Positions 54,885-64,000 of a DNA stretch of 64,000 nucleotides are shown piece by piece (the stretch's first letter is position 1; the number at the start of each line of letters is the position of its first letter). Below the pieces are notes generated by a model, which was not told the DNA's origin, did not search any database, and worked only from the letters and a program-made list of their open reading frames with translations. The DNA is from Ascaphus truei. Taxonomy: Eukaryota > Chordata > Amphibia > Anura > Ascaphidae. The stretch spans positions 219,947,169-220,011,168 of the forward strand of contig CM071568.1 in NCBI GenBank assembly GCA_036426205.1, in the 5' to 3' direction. The translations under genes and the position numbers were made by a program.

Positions 54885-55135
54885 ATATTTATATCTGAAC
54901 CCCTTCAGTGTATATCTGTGTTGCCCCACTCACCAGCCCTTTAATCCCCTGTACCCAATTTTTAAACTCTATCTGTCAATGAAATATATGTGAATTGATT
55001 GTATAACCCTATTCATTTAATGTAACCATATATTGTTTTAACTTTATGCCTAGGACATATGTGAAAACAAGAGGTATCTCTCAATGTATTACTTCCTGCT
55101 AAAATATTTGATAAATAAATTAAATAAATATGAAC
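54885..55135 (+). mobile_element. L2-type LINE 3' tail
   Basis: 'gcctaggacatatgtgaaaa' and 'ctcaatgtattacttcctgc' with terminal 'aataaattaaataaata' match 24440-24530. It is a 5'-truncated insertion with only the UTR left. Confidence 0.75.
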
Positions 55136-55407
55136 CCAGTGCCTTCAGTCATGCCTGAAATGCTGCTGTCACCTTCCACGCTGCCTAACTTGCTCAGTGA
55201 AAGGGGTTCTAGGCAATTGGGCAGAAGCACTACTGGCCCAGAAATTGTGGTGGACACTCTGGAACCAGGACGCTTAGCTTTTTTGGCCTGCTGCATGGCG
55301 CAGACCATTTGGTTAGTATGGCAGGTCAGGGCATTCACCAGAGTCCACCCATTGTCATGAGTTCCCAGTGATGGCAACGCATGACATGCAAGATGATTTT
55401 TTAACAT
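55120..55407 (-). CDS. Unrecognised 95-codon frame
   Basis: A minus frame opening MLKNHLACHALPSLGTHDNG and containing QQAKKAKRPGSRV. The composition is not low-complexity, but I recognise no domain. It ends against the LINE tail at 55135. It could be a fragment of an unidentified transposon or chance. Low confidence as a gene. Confidence 0.15.
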   Translation of the reverse strand: MLKNHLACHALPSLGTHDNGWTLVNALTCHTNQMVCAMQQAKKAKRPGSRVSTTISGPVVLLPNCLEPLSLSKLGSVEGDSSISGMTEGTGFIFI

Positions 55408-55410
55408 GTG

Positions 55411-55983
55411 TGTTTAAAGAGGCAATCCAAGCGGCACTGAAAAAAGAAAAATGTTTTTTTTTTTAAATATGGTAGCCTTTATTGAAAACTAATTACCTAA
55501 GCTGCTGATTGATTTTGTTCCCCTGTCATCGATCAACAAAGATCCTGCTTCCCAGGGTTCATTAAATCACTGCTTTCAGGTTCAATCAATCTTTCAGTCA
55601 GTGTAACTCAAAAACTACAATGTATTCCTAAATTACTAAGGTAACATTTTCTATTCTTACAGTTTGCAACAATTTATCACAAACAGGAAAGTGTTGCTAT
55701 GATCTTGCACTGTTGGAGAAGTATGTTACAACCTGCTATAGAAATCAAAGGATACTTATAATATTAAAACTTATTAAAAATGGCATTAAGAGATTAATTT
55801 TAAAAATGTAGTTAGTATTATCTAATACTACAAAACTGATTTATTTGAGAAAAACAGACATATGCTGTAGGATATTGCATGGATTGCTCATTTAAAGCTT
55901 CTCAATCAAATAATGTTGTGTTCCCATGAGCATGACACTGACAATTAAGGCTACTCATGTCAGTAAGCAATAATTATATACTG
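55411..55983. other. No recognisable feature
   Basis: AT-rich unassigned sequence. Confidence 0.4.
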
Positions 55984-56645
55984 TGGGGCCTATGCAGTAA
56001 ACAGCGATAAGCCCCTTATCGCCAGCTTCTCGCCAAAAATGCCTACTGCGATTCAGTAAGCCCCGAGAAGCTGGCGAGAAGAGCAAAACTCGTGAGTTTT
56101 TTTGCCGTAAAAAAAATCCGCTGGCCACTCGGCGATAGGCCCCTTCTCGCCGTTCATCGCCAGCTTTTCCAACTCGCTGTATTCTAGTAGCCCCGATCAG
56201 CTTCTCGCAGCTGGTTAGTACTTTTATTAATTACATTTGTTAGCTACTGTTTTTATTTAGTGAATTGGGGTGTTTCGATGTTTTTGAACGTTTTATTATT
56301 GTGTCTTTTGTGCATTCATTTATTTTGATTAAGGTGTCCATTGAGTGCTATAGTGGCTTATCAGGCCCACATTATTATATGGGTAAGATGTACCACTATA
56401 CTACTCAATGGGTACAGGGTGGGTATAGTGGGTCCGGGGTGGGTGGTTAGGCCTCCCGGGTGGGTAGCGGGGCAGGGTGGGTTAACCCCTTAATTACTAT
56501 AGCGGTTATTAACCGCTAAGGTGAATAAGGGGTTAGGGGACATTAGAATGTATTTATTACTGTATGTATGCTTTCTGGCAACGGAGGGCAGGGTAAACAA
56601 ACACACAGATACTCAGCAAGCTCTCAGAACCCCCCCCCCCCCCCA
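55984..56645 (-). mobile_element. Second copy of fold-back family F
   Basis: Starts 'ggggcctatgcagtaaacag' with 'cttctcgcc' and 'ggcgagaag' palindromes (about 56028-56160). 56460-56560 ('ttaaccccttaattactat' and 'agcggttattaaccgctaag') is the reverse complement of 36310-36420. A poly-C run lies at about 56629-56644. Confidence 0.55.
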
Positions 56646-56961
56646 ATTACCACAAAATATATATACAGTTGTGTGAAAAAGATTTAACCCCATGAAAATC
56701 TGCATTTGATGAAAGAGATATGCTGCAGCTTAAGGCAACTCACAGACTTATCCCAGGAATAGTGGAAGAGAAAAGGGATGTCTTTAACCAAGGAAAAAAG
56801 TCCCTAACTCAGGCACTTCAATCTGCATGGAAAGAGATTGATTGCCCCCATGAATGCTTAGATAAAGAGGAAGAGGCCAAAGCTGCATCACAAACGTGTC
56901 TGTCCTCTGCAATTGTTAAATGCGTATTACAGGAGAAAAAAAAGCAACAGTTGGAGAGTGA

Positions 56962-57731
56962 CCTGGTGTCACACTTGCCTCTGATCCGCGCGGAGACCGA
57001 CTCAGGGAAGCACCACGGGGCAGAGTCATGCGCCCACGCACTGCCAGGGCAGTGCAGGCGCAGCGGCGTGATGGCGGAGCTCCGCGAGACGCTCGGCAAC
57101 CAGGAAGCAGGAGAACGTGAGGGAGCTGCTGGAGCCTCCCACAGGCGGAGACTTGCTGAGTAAACCGCATGACGTCATCATGTCGCGACGCGCATCGCGC
57201 ACGCGCGCGGGTTGCCCGGCAACCAGACCTAGCATCAGGAAAGCCTAATTGCAAGCTGTTTTTGATCAGTGTCTCTCTGACACCATTGGTGGACCAGTAC
57301 ACACCCCTGCAAGGTAATTGGATCCTTCCCACATATATACCTGCTTCTGCCTGTCCTTCATTGCTGAGCATAAACTCCTGTTTATGCATTGTGCTCACCG
57401 CTGCTGTCTAGTTTTGTCTTGAACTTTGTCTGACCCTGCCTGTTACTTGGATTTCTACACTCTCCAGCACTTTGACCCCGGCTTCGTTACTCGACTACTC
57501 TACCTTCTATTACCCAGGACCTTGGCTACGAAACTCTACCTACCCGGACTCTCCAACCCTGGAACACGGCAAGTACCCTGACTACCCTGACCTCTCCAAC
57601 CCTACGACGCGGTACGACTAGGACTACGCATTCCGGACAGGACTGCGTGGTTGTGGGTCGGTGCCTATCAATCCCCACCTCAGCCCCGCGGTCTTCCGTC
57701 CTGTTTGTGGTGAGCGCAGCGTGACACCTGG
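56962..57731 (+). mobile_element. Gypsy-type solo LTR (56967-57726) with 5-bp target duplication
   Basis: Starts TGTCACAC and ends GCGTGACA, giving perfect 6-bp inverted ends (TGTCAC/GTGACA). CCTGG is duplicated at 56962-56966 and 57727-57731. It is 760 bp, GC-rich in the 5' half ('gcacgcgcgcgggttgcccg'), with no internal coding region. It lies inside the coiled-coil ORF and is therefore younger than it. Confidence 0.9.
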
Positions 57732-58916
57732 TTGTCATGTCAGGTGAGCTGGACAGGGCATACGCTGATGCTGCCGAGGATCTGCGCCTCGCTACTAAAA
57801 GTAACAAATTCCTGGAAATCTCTATGAAGGAAATTGACAGGCTTAATACAGAGCTTGAAACCTCTCAAAAGGAATTTCACGAGCTCAGCACCGTGCTGGA
57901 AGCATCTCAGAAAGAAGTTCACAGGCTAAACACAGAGCTGTGTACAGTGAGGGATGTCTATGAGAAGGTCCTAAGGGACAGAGAGTCAGTAAAGCAAGAG
58001 ATCATAAGCTTAAAGGAAGAAAGTTTCCAGACTGCTAGCAAAGTAAAGATGCTGCAAGAACATTTGAGTACCCAGTGTGTCCCCAAAGAGCAGCATGAGG
58101 AGCTGAAGGCCACACTGAGCATAACCAGAGCCTCGCTGGAGGAGGAGCTTAGAGGCCAGGTAACCCTTTATGAGAGGGAGCACAAGGCGGTCCAGAAACT
58201 TAAGCAAGAGTTAGAGGAGCAGAGACACTGCTCCATCAATAACAGCCAGTACACCCATGAGAAAGAGACCTGGAAAAGGCAAGCCGCTGAGACCCTAGCA
58301 AAGGAATTGGCAGAGCTCCAAGACGTAATGAGGGATGCATGGAAGCAAGCTCAAAATGATCACAGTAAAGAGATGAAAGCCCCGAGAGGAGAATTGCAAA
58401 ATGCACTCAACCAGGGGTCTTTCGCTGAGGAGTGGAAATTGCAGCAACGCTTACAAATGGAAGAGCTAAAGTTAGCAGCTGAACACACATCTCAGCAACT
58501 CACAGTGCTGCAGGTGCAGATCGCTGAGCTCAAGACACAGCTTGCCAAAAAGGAGGAGAGAGAGGAGGTGTCCATCTGTCAAGTGGCTGGCCTGACACTG
58601 TGCTATGAGGTCAAAATGGCCGATGCCTGCAAATTGTTGGACCACACAGCCCGTGAGAAGGTCCAGCTGCAGCTGGAGCTGGACAAGGTCTGGGAGGAGT
58701 ACCGGCAGCTGCAGATCAGAAATGAAGAAAATGAAACACATTTAAGCTTTGCTCTGAGTCAGCTGGGAGATATGGAGTCGCGAATCAACTCCAAAGAAGC
58801 TGAACGGACAACTGCATTGAGTGGGAAAAAAAGTGCAGAAGGACAGCTTCAAGAGCTGAAAACTCCAATAGCTGGTCTTAATGAGAATTTAAGTGATACC
58901 ATAAAACGGCAGTCAA

Positions 58917-59210
58917 AAAAAGAGACCACGGAGAGTGAACTTAATGTCCCCATCGACTTATGGAGAGTCTGATGCACCCGTGCCTGAGGCCCATGTTCCT
59001 GATGTCCATGCCCCTGTGATTGAGTTGAACGTACCCATTGGGAAGTTCCTGATTCCAAAACTAAAAGAGATATGTAGTTCACAAAAAGAGACCACGGAAA
59101 GTGAACTATATGTCCCCACTGACGCATGTAAAGAGCCTGATGTATCCGTTCCCAATGCCCACGCCCCTGCTATGATGTTAGACGGACTCCTTGTGAAGTT
59201 CCTTGCAATG
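58917..59210 (+). repeat. 166-bp tandem repeat in the ORF 3' part
   Basis: 'aaagagaccacgga(g/a)agtgaact' starts near 58919 and 59085. Both units encode TTESEL(N/Y)VP followed by a Pro/Ala/His-rich part (VPEAHVPDVHAP and VPNAHAPAM). The first unit lacks about 2 bases relative to the second, which causes the frame loss. Confidence 0.8.
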
Positions 59211-59264
59211 CCCAATGTACCTGTTGCTAAATGCACCTCTCACAGATTTCCCATCAGCACTTGA

Positions 59265-59788
59265 CGTACACATTAAGTTGGTCTTCCATCAATGTTTCTC
59301 TGAAGAGCCTGGAGGGTTGTCCGGAGTCGTTGCTGATTCCTATGTTCCTGCAAAATATGGAGTGTGTTTTCCGAAGGCCGTCATGAGTCGGCTTTCCATC
59401 AGGGACACCCCGCTAAACTTGGAGGGTCGTCAGGAGGATCTACTGACTCCTCTGCTCCCGCTGTGAAGACAAGCGCACGTTCTTCCATTTATCTACAAGT
59501 ATCTGATGCATCCTCTGCTGAGCCTGTGACCTACTCTGCAAAGTCAAGTTTACGGCTCACAGATTCTCTGGCTTTTGGGTTGATGCATCCTGACATTCAA
59601 CTGTTCCGAGAGAGAATTGAATTCCTATGTTGGCTTTCTGATGGACTTTTTCAGTCTGTACCTGTGGAGTACCCTCTGCCCGCTGACAAAACACCAGAGG
59701 TGGGTCACCTCGAGTCCACTTTTCATCAAGGCCTCTGAGAAGAGCCTGGAGGTTCATCCAGGAGAACGCTCTCGAGAGGGGGGAGTAA
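59265..59788 (+). other. Degenerate internal region ending in a polypurine tract
   Basis: Short broken frames without recognised domains. Ends with AGAGGGGGGAG (59775-59785) three bases before the LTR start, the position of a polypurine tract used for plus-strand priming in LTR elements. Confidence 0.55.
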
Positions 59789-60373
59789 TGTCAGAGTCTC
59801 CTAGACATCCTGCTCCTAGCCATAGTTCGTTTTCTTGTCCACCGGGTGTGCTACTGATTTCTGTCTGCTCTGGGGTTTGTCTGTCTGTCTCCTCTTGTTG
59901 CTCCTGTTCTCTTTCCTTATAGTTCCTGCTTCCTGTTTGGGTCCTTGCCTTTGCTTAGTGTCAGACTCCATGCCTATGCTTATGCCGCAGCCTTTTCCTG
60001 TATCTGTTCCTGTTCCTGTACCAGTCCTGTTCTGTATTGGAGTCCTGTTCATATTAAAAGTCCTTGCTATTTAACTAGATTGCCCCAGTCTGTTTCCTGC
60101 TAGCAAGTCCCAGTTCCTGCTCCCCTGTTCTGTATCCTGCTTGCTGCCTGCCACCGACCCCTGCTTGCCCACGATGATCCTGCTTGCTGCCTGCCACCGA
60201 CCCCTGCTTGCCCACAATGAATCTGCTTGCTGCCTGCCACGACCCCTGCTTGCCCACGACAATCCTGCTTGCTGCCTGCCACCGACCTCAGCCCATGACC
60301 CCAACAATCTTTGCCTGCTCCCGCTGTTCTGGCCACCGAGGTCCTACCTGCTCCTGGAGTCTCCCTCGTGACA
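59789..60373 (+). mobile_element. LTR (585 bp), probably a 3' LTR
   Basis: Starts TGTCAGAG and ends CTCGTGACA (inverted ends TGTCA/TGACA). It has an 'attaaa' polyA-like signal near 60051 and a 43-bp tandem repeat at 60136-60302. The sequence just upstream is a polypurine tract and there is no target duplication around the LTR alone, so it looks like the 3' LTR of an element extending to the left. Confidence 0.75.
60136..60302 (+). repeat. 43-bp tandem repeat inside the LTR, about 3.9 copies
   Basis: 'cctgcttgctgcctgccacc' starts at about 60136, 60179, 60222 and 60264, followed by 'gacccctgcttgcccac'. Repeated ORFs on both strands are artefacts of this. Confidence 0.92.
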
Positions 60374-61030
60374 GGACTATACTGATTGGTGAATATAGAC
60401 TATTTATTGGAGACCCAGTGTCACTACGTCATCAACTCCTGACGAAGCGAGGGCAGCGAAACGCGAGTCGGTTGATTGGTAGCTAGGCGAACGTGATCCG
60501 GAAGACTGATGTCACTGCGTGGAGACGTGAGCTGGAATGCAGAGTGGAACGTGGAAATTGGAGGGGACAAGGATCGGGGAGACTGGAAGTGCACCAGCCC
60601 CTCCATGAGAAATCCAAGGACTGCGCTACTTCAGGCTTTAACCGCCGGTACACCTAGCCTGCAGCCTATTCGTACAATAACTGTGTTGAGGATCAGCATG
60701 TGAGTGTATAGATTTTATTCACTGTGTGTATGCCAATACATCTTGACCTTCTGCACAATCCTGTTCTTGTCTCTTTCTCCTGTGTGGTTGATGTGAGAAT
60801 CCATGTGTAGCTGCCTATTATCCTGCACTTAAGGACCTGCATCAGACTGACTACATTGAGACGTTCCTAACCCCTACCCTGGGCATACAACGCTTGCATA
60901 TCTTGGCGAAATTGTGAGTGTTCATTTCTTGAGGGGTTTTCTCCTATCAAGTTCCCCACACCCCTTGCATTAGTGTTTTTACAGGATTGCACTATTTGTG
61001 TCTTTTTTTTTATAACAACCGATAACTTGT
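60374..61030 (+). mobile_element. PLE terminal fragment
   Basis: Contains a hammerhead-like motif (60431-60476) followed by pLTR-like non-coding sequence ending in a T-run near 61010. No coding domain. Confidence 0.5.
60431..60476 (+). ncRNA. Hammerhead-like motif
   Basis: CTGACGA (60438-60444), a weak stem II (GC/GC), GAAAC (60458-60462), and a GTC cleavage triplet at 60467-60469. ATCAAC (60431-60436) pairs with GTTGAT (60471-60476) for stem I. Core boxes are intact; the weak stem II lowers confidence. Confidence 0.55.
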
Positions 61031-61075
61031 GCTTCCTGATTCACCATTCAACACTAAGAATATTTAGTGCCATAT

Positions 61076-61464
61076 TGTCACGACCCATACTGTATATAGA
61101 GACTGCTTCCTTCTATCCGCTTGTCAGCACGCAGCTGTGCTGACTACACACCTGACCTCCCCATAGCATATAAGAAGCTACCTGTCTCTCTACTCAGGGC
61201 TTCACAACTTCTTTCCTGGCTAGAGTAGGTTGCTTTGCTCTCTTGCTGCTACCTACTATTTACTCCACTCTTGGATTTCCTGTTTCCTCATCTCAGCTTG
61301 CCTCTGATTTCCCTCTGTCTGCTATTGCCCTTATCCTTGATCGTCTGACTACCCTCTGCCTGCTGCCAGCCGTGATCCCTGCTTCATCTGACTACTCCTC
61401 TGTCTACTCGGATCCATGGGTTCCATTCCAGGTCTCACCCTGATCCCAGGTACTTTATCTGACA
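61076..61464 (+). mobile_element. Gypsy-type LTR fragment
   Basis: Starts TGTCACGACCC, contains 'catataagaagctacc' (TATA-like) near 61169, is C/T-rich, and has TGACA at 61460-61464. No target duplication was found. Confidence 0.5.
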
Positions 61465-63240
61465 CTCCCCATGGATATTCCAGTACTCCTGATACATATG
61501 ACATAGAACACTTTCCTGCCTTTCTCCTTGGAGGGTTTTTTGGTAAGGAATGAAAGCATCACAAGCATACTGTACATCCAGTGTATGCTCTGATACATTA
61601 TATCAGACCAACATTAGCATTCTTCCTAGTTGAAATTAGAATTTCATTTATGAAGAATTATAATCTTAGTCCACTACAAGATATCACAACCTACATCGAA
61701 TCTGCTTTTCTCCATGACCGATACTGCTACTAGAACTCTGAACTAAGTCACATGTTGGCCATGTAAACATGGTCCTCCCTTTCCTAAATGCATGAGATAT
61801 TGTTTTATTATCAATTACAATCAATATAATGCAAATAGTTTGAATATATTTAATTAGTAACTTCATAGAACTTATCAAACAAGTTTTATGCTTAGTTTAT
61901 TTTTATTGTATCTGCTTTTACATGACAAGCCACTGCAATACATTAGGCTCACACAGAGGGACTGAACATATTCCCTAATAACAAAGGCTAGTATGAAGAG
62001 GTCTATAAAATAATAAAATAAATGCATTATCGTGTGAATCCAGTCCAAATGTACCACAAGTTAAATTAATAAGAAAGGATGACACTCCAAGGTTTGAAAT
62101 CTTTGGGAATTCCAAGCTGCCATATGCTATCCCTGAAGAAACAGAAATTGTACTGAACAGAATGCTAAAACCATATTGTATTATCAAAGGAGAAAGAGAC
62201 ACTTATTCCAAATAAACACTTAGTGCTGTCATTCAGGTGTGACAAAAAATGGCACTAAAGTACAGATGAGTGGCTATATTTGTCTTCATAGATTCTACAG
62301 TGCTAAACTCTATCTTATGGCCTTGTTTTTTTTTAGGTACAGTATTACTCAAGAATGTCTTTAATATTTTATAACTTGTCCAGCTTGGCCTGCCAGAATA
62401 TCCAATGGGTCTATATCTAATTAAAGAAACGAAAGGTGCTCAGGTAACTTATTTGTATGTTATGTTGACCAACTATGTAATAATACTGTAAGTCTCATTA
62501 TCAAGCCGTGCCTTTTAATCCAATGCTACATTTCAATGGTAAACTACTCTATCCTTTCAAATCTGCAACAAATGCATGAAGCTTATTCAAGATTGAAATG
62601 TGAAAAACTTCATAGGCAAATTACTTTTATGCCAACTCAGAGCTGGGGGTTTAGTTGATGCATGTGAAATGGGACTACATGAAAGAAAGGACCAATATGG
62701 CTGCCCACCCTTCTTTGCTTCTGAAATAATAAGAAATTATGATAAGACGTGCTGGAATTAATACATAACACTATCATCTTTTGTCCTGCAACCCCTTCAC
62801 TAGAATATATTTACCACTAATATAGTACCGCTTTGCCACTAATAACACTTTAAAAATAAGGAGCTAAAAAATGTGTCATTGGTTTCTAATGATAATTACA
62901 ATTGGTAACTCCCAACAACCACTTTTTTTCCGCCTCAGAAATGAATAAGAAAATCTTAACTGTGTTGAAAGGCTTTTCAGAGAAGTTGCAGGAACAGGTT
63001 TAAAATCAACATTCTCAATATAGCAATACGCTGCAGACATTTTGCTACTTTAAAACATTGTTTATAGAGATGGGGAACACAGGGTTTGTGAAATTCGAAC
63101 CTTTCCAGAACCTCAAAATTCCAAAACCAAATACAACACCAAAACCGCATTCACCGGTTCCATTTCCCGAACGCCAGAGCAAAACTACAAGGAGCACCAG
63201 CTGATTACTCACAGAGGATACAAGAGACTGGAGTCTATCA
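61465..63240. other. No recognisable genes
   Basis: AT-rich unassigned sequence. 'accaatatggctgcccaccc' near 62691 matches 24727-24760, marking a dispersed repeat. Confidence 0.45.
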
Positions 63241-63258
63241 GAACAGACGACTATGCTC

Positions 63259-63862
63259 TCAATAACTTTTATACTGTGTGAGTACTAACTTTTTAACTTG
63301 TTCTTGAATATTTTCTACATGATGGGCCATTGGAGCGGCTCTGGTAGGCAGTGTCTTCCACCGTATACACCGTGAGCATCTGCAACAATGGTGTTCTACC
63401 GATTCTCTCATCCTAGGCCAGAAGAACCGGTCTCGTATTAGACCGATGGTCTTGTCTACTCCAAGATGGCCATGGTCACTGTGTAGCGATCGCAGGACCA
63501 TATAGGTTCCTGGGTGGCTTCTATCCGAGTGGTTATTGTATGGAACCACCCAATAGTCGACCCTTGTCAATCCTGAGCTTGTTCCATTTGTGCATTATTA
63601 CGGCGACCGTGTCAGTGGGAGCACATTTCACCAATGAGGGCTTGTCTTGCTGAATGGCCTGGTGAATAGCTCCAGCCACAAGATCCCGTAGATGGTACAT
63701 TACCAGTTCTTTCCAGGGGATGATTTTGTCGGGGGTGATATTCATGCCATCAGGGTGGCAATAGGCAGCAGGGAGGGCCTTGGATTGGCATCCGAGTGAG
63801 TCAGCAACCCACAGTTCTGAGAACACCACTTTGCCCTCCAGTATGGCGGCAGTCGAGCACAT
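63259..63862 (-). pseudogene. Ty3/gypsy integrase N-terminus and preceding region
   Basis: On minus, one frame (63862-63533) has QDKPSLVKCAPTDTVAVIMH and KWNKLRIDKGRLL. After a one-base phase change, 63570-63259 gives VDYWVVPYNN, LHSDHGHLGVDKTIGLIRDR, FFWPRMRESVEHHCCRCSRC and IRWKTLPTRAAPMAH. The H...H and C..C residues form the HHCC zinc-binding domain of gypsy integrases. The catalytic core is missing: the match stops at APMAH (about 63325). Confidence 0.85.
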
Positions 63863-64000
63863 GGCCCATATCCCTGGTCCAGGGATTTCTTCCCAGAGAT
63901 CATCGTCCGGTTTTGTACTCTGTCAAAATAGAAAACAAAAATAATTTTCTTTCTTGTAGTGTAAAAAACCCACCAAGGCTGCACCAGAGGTTCATAAACC
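63863..64000. other. No clear feature
   Basis: Unassigned sequence upstream of the gypsy fragment. Confidence 0.3.

Larger units (their letters stand above)
56720..59264 (+). pseudogene. Long coiled-coil protein ORF (RAI14/UACA-like), split by a solo LTR
   Basis: Two open frames, 56720-56966 and 57732-58972, join exactly in phase once the LTR and one 5-bp target duplication are ignored, giving about 495 codons. The product is almost entirely coiled coil (for example LNTELETSQKEFHELSTVLE, QHEELKATLSITRASLEEEL, KLLDHTAREKVQLQLELDKV). It resembles the coiled-coil tails of the ankyrin-repeat proteins RAI14/UACA/ANKRD24; that link is tentative and no ankyrin repeats are present. A small deletion near 58955 ends the frame. 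The protein continues in another phase to 59264 with a 166-bp tandem unit encoding TTESELxVPxD. It is followed by a polypurine tract and LTR. It could be a retrocopy, a captured ORF or a rare element protein. Confidence 0.65.

Noticed and set aside
60071..60371. Repetitive ORFs on both strands
   Set aside because: Produced by the 43-bp tandem array.
1..64000. tRNA, rRNA or conserved microRNA genes
   Set aside because: None recognised by eye; a covariance scan would be needed to exclude them.

Overview
This window looks like repeat-rich nuclear DNA of a vertebrate, most likely a frog or another amphibian. The evidence is the repeat mix: many Penelope-like elements (PLEs) with GIY-YIG endonucleases and hammerhead-ribozyme-like termini; L2, CR1 and L1 LINEs; long CpG-rich LTRs; Ty3/gypsy remnants; fold-back DNA repeats; and AT, GA, GATA and CA microsatellites. 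I found no bacterial genes, tRNA, rRNA or CRISPR, and no intact host gene. One host-like long coiled-coil reading frame is present but broken.

Layout: 1-0.88 kb, 3' part of a long LTR (family A). 0.88-4.3 kb, a PLE fold-back with about 1.2-kb arms. 4.5-8.15 kb, a minus-strand L2-type LINE with a 408-bp internal tandem duplication. 8.6-10.2 kb, a second, truncated minus-strand LINE. 11.5-13.1 kb, PLE terminal sequence with two strong hairpins. 13.96-16.5 kb, a CR1 3' end split by a PLE (14231-16087) with a 13-bp target duplication. 17.29-19.05 kb, a complete solo LTR of family A. 19.4-23.15 kb, a PLE with inverted termini and a 773-base assembly gap in one arm. 23.2-24.5 kb, a hammerhead-bearing repeat and a LINE 3' end. 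26.08-31.63 kb, a nearly complete PLE (N-terminal region, RT, GIY-YIG) inside an LTR-like sequence. 32.1-33.0 kb, a 23-bp satellite interrupted by a GC-rich element. 34.8-38.2 kb, a fold-back repeat complex. 43.7-45.8 kb, a minus-strand family A LTR with flanking internal sequence. 46.9-54.06 kb, an L1-type LINE split by a PLE fold-back. 56.7-60.37 kb, a coiled-coil ORF split by a solo LTR and followed by a polypurine tract and another LTR. 60.4-61.0 kb, a PLE terminus. 63.26-63.9 kb, a minus-strand gypsy integrase fragment.

The nesting gives relative ages: PLE into CR1, PLE into L1, PLE into an LTR-like element, family A LTR into a PLE, and a gypsy-type solo LTR into the coiled-coil frame. 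The strongest system-level theme is the PLE/hammerhead partnership: seven recognisable hammerhead-like motifs lie in PLE termini or related repeats, from an apparently complete core (23466-23534) to fossils. The most unusual locus is the coiled-coil ORF at 56.7-59.3 kb, which appears to lie inside an LTR element upstream of its polypurine tract. That may be a captured host sequence. All homology statements rest on motif recognition by eye; no search was run.
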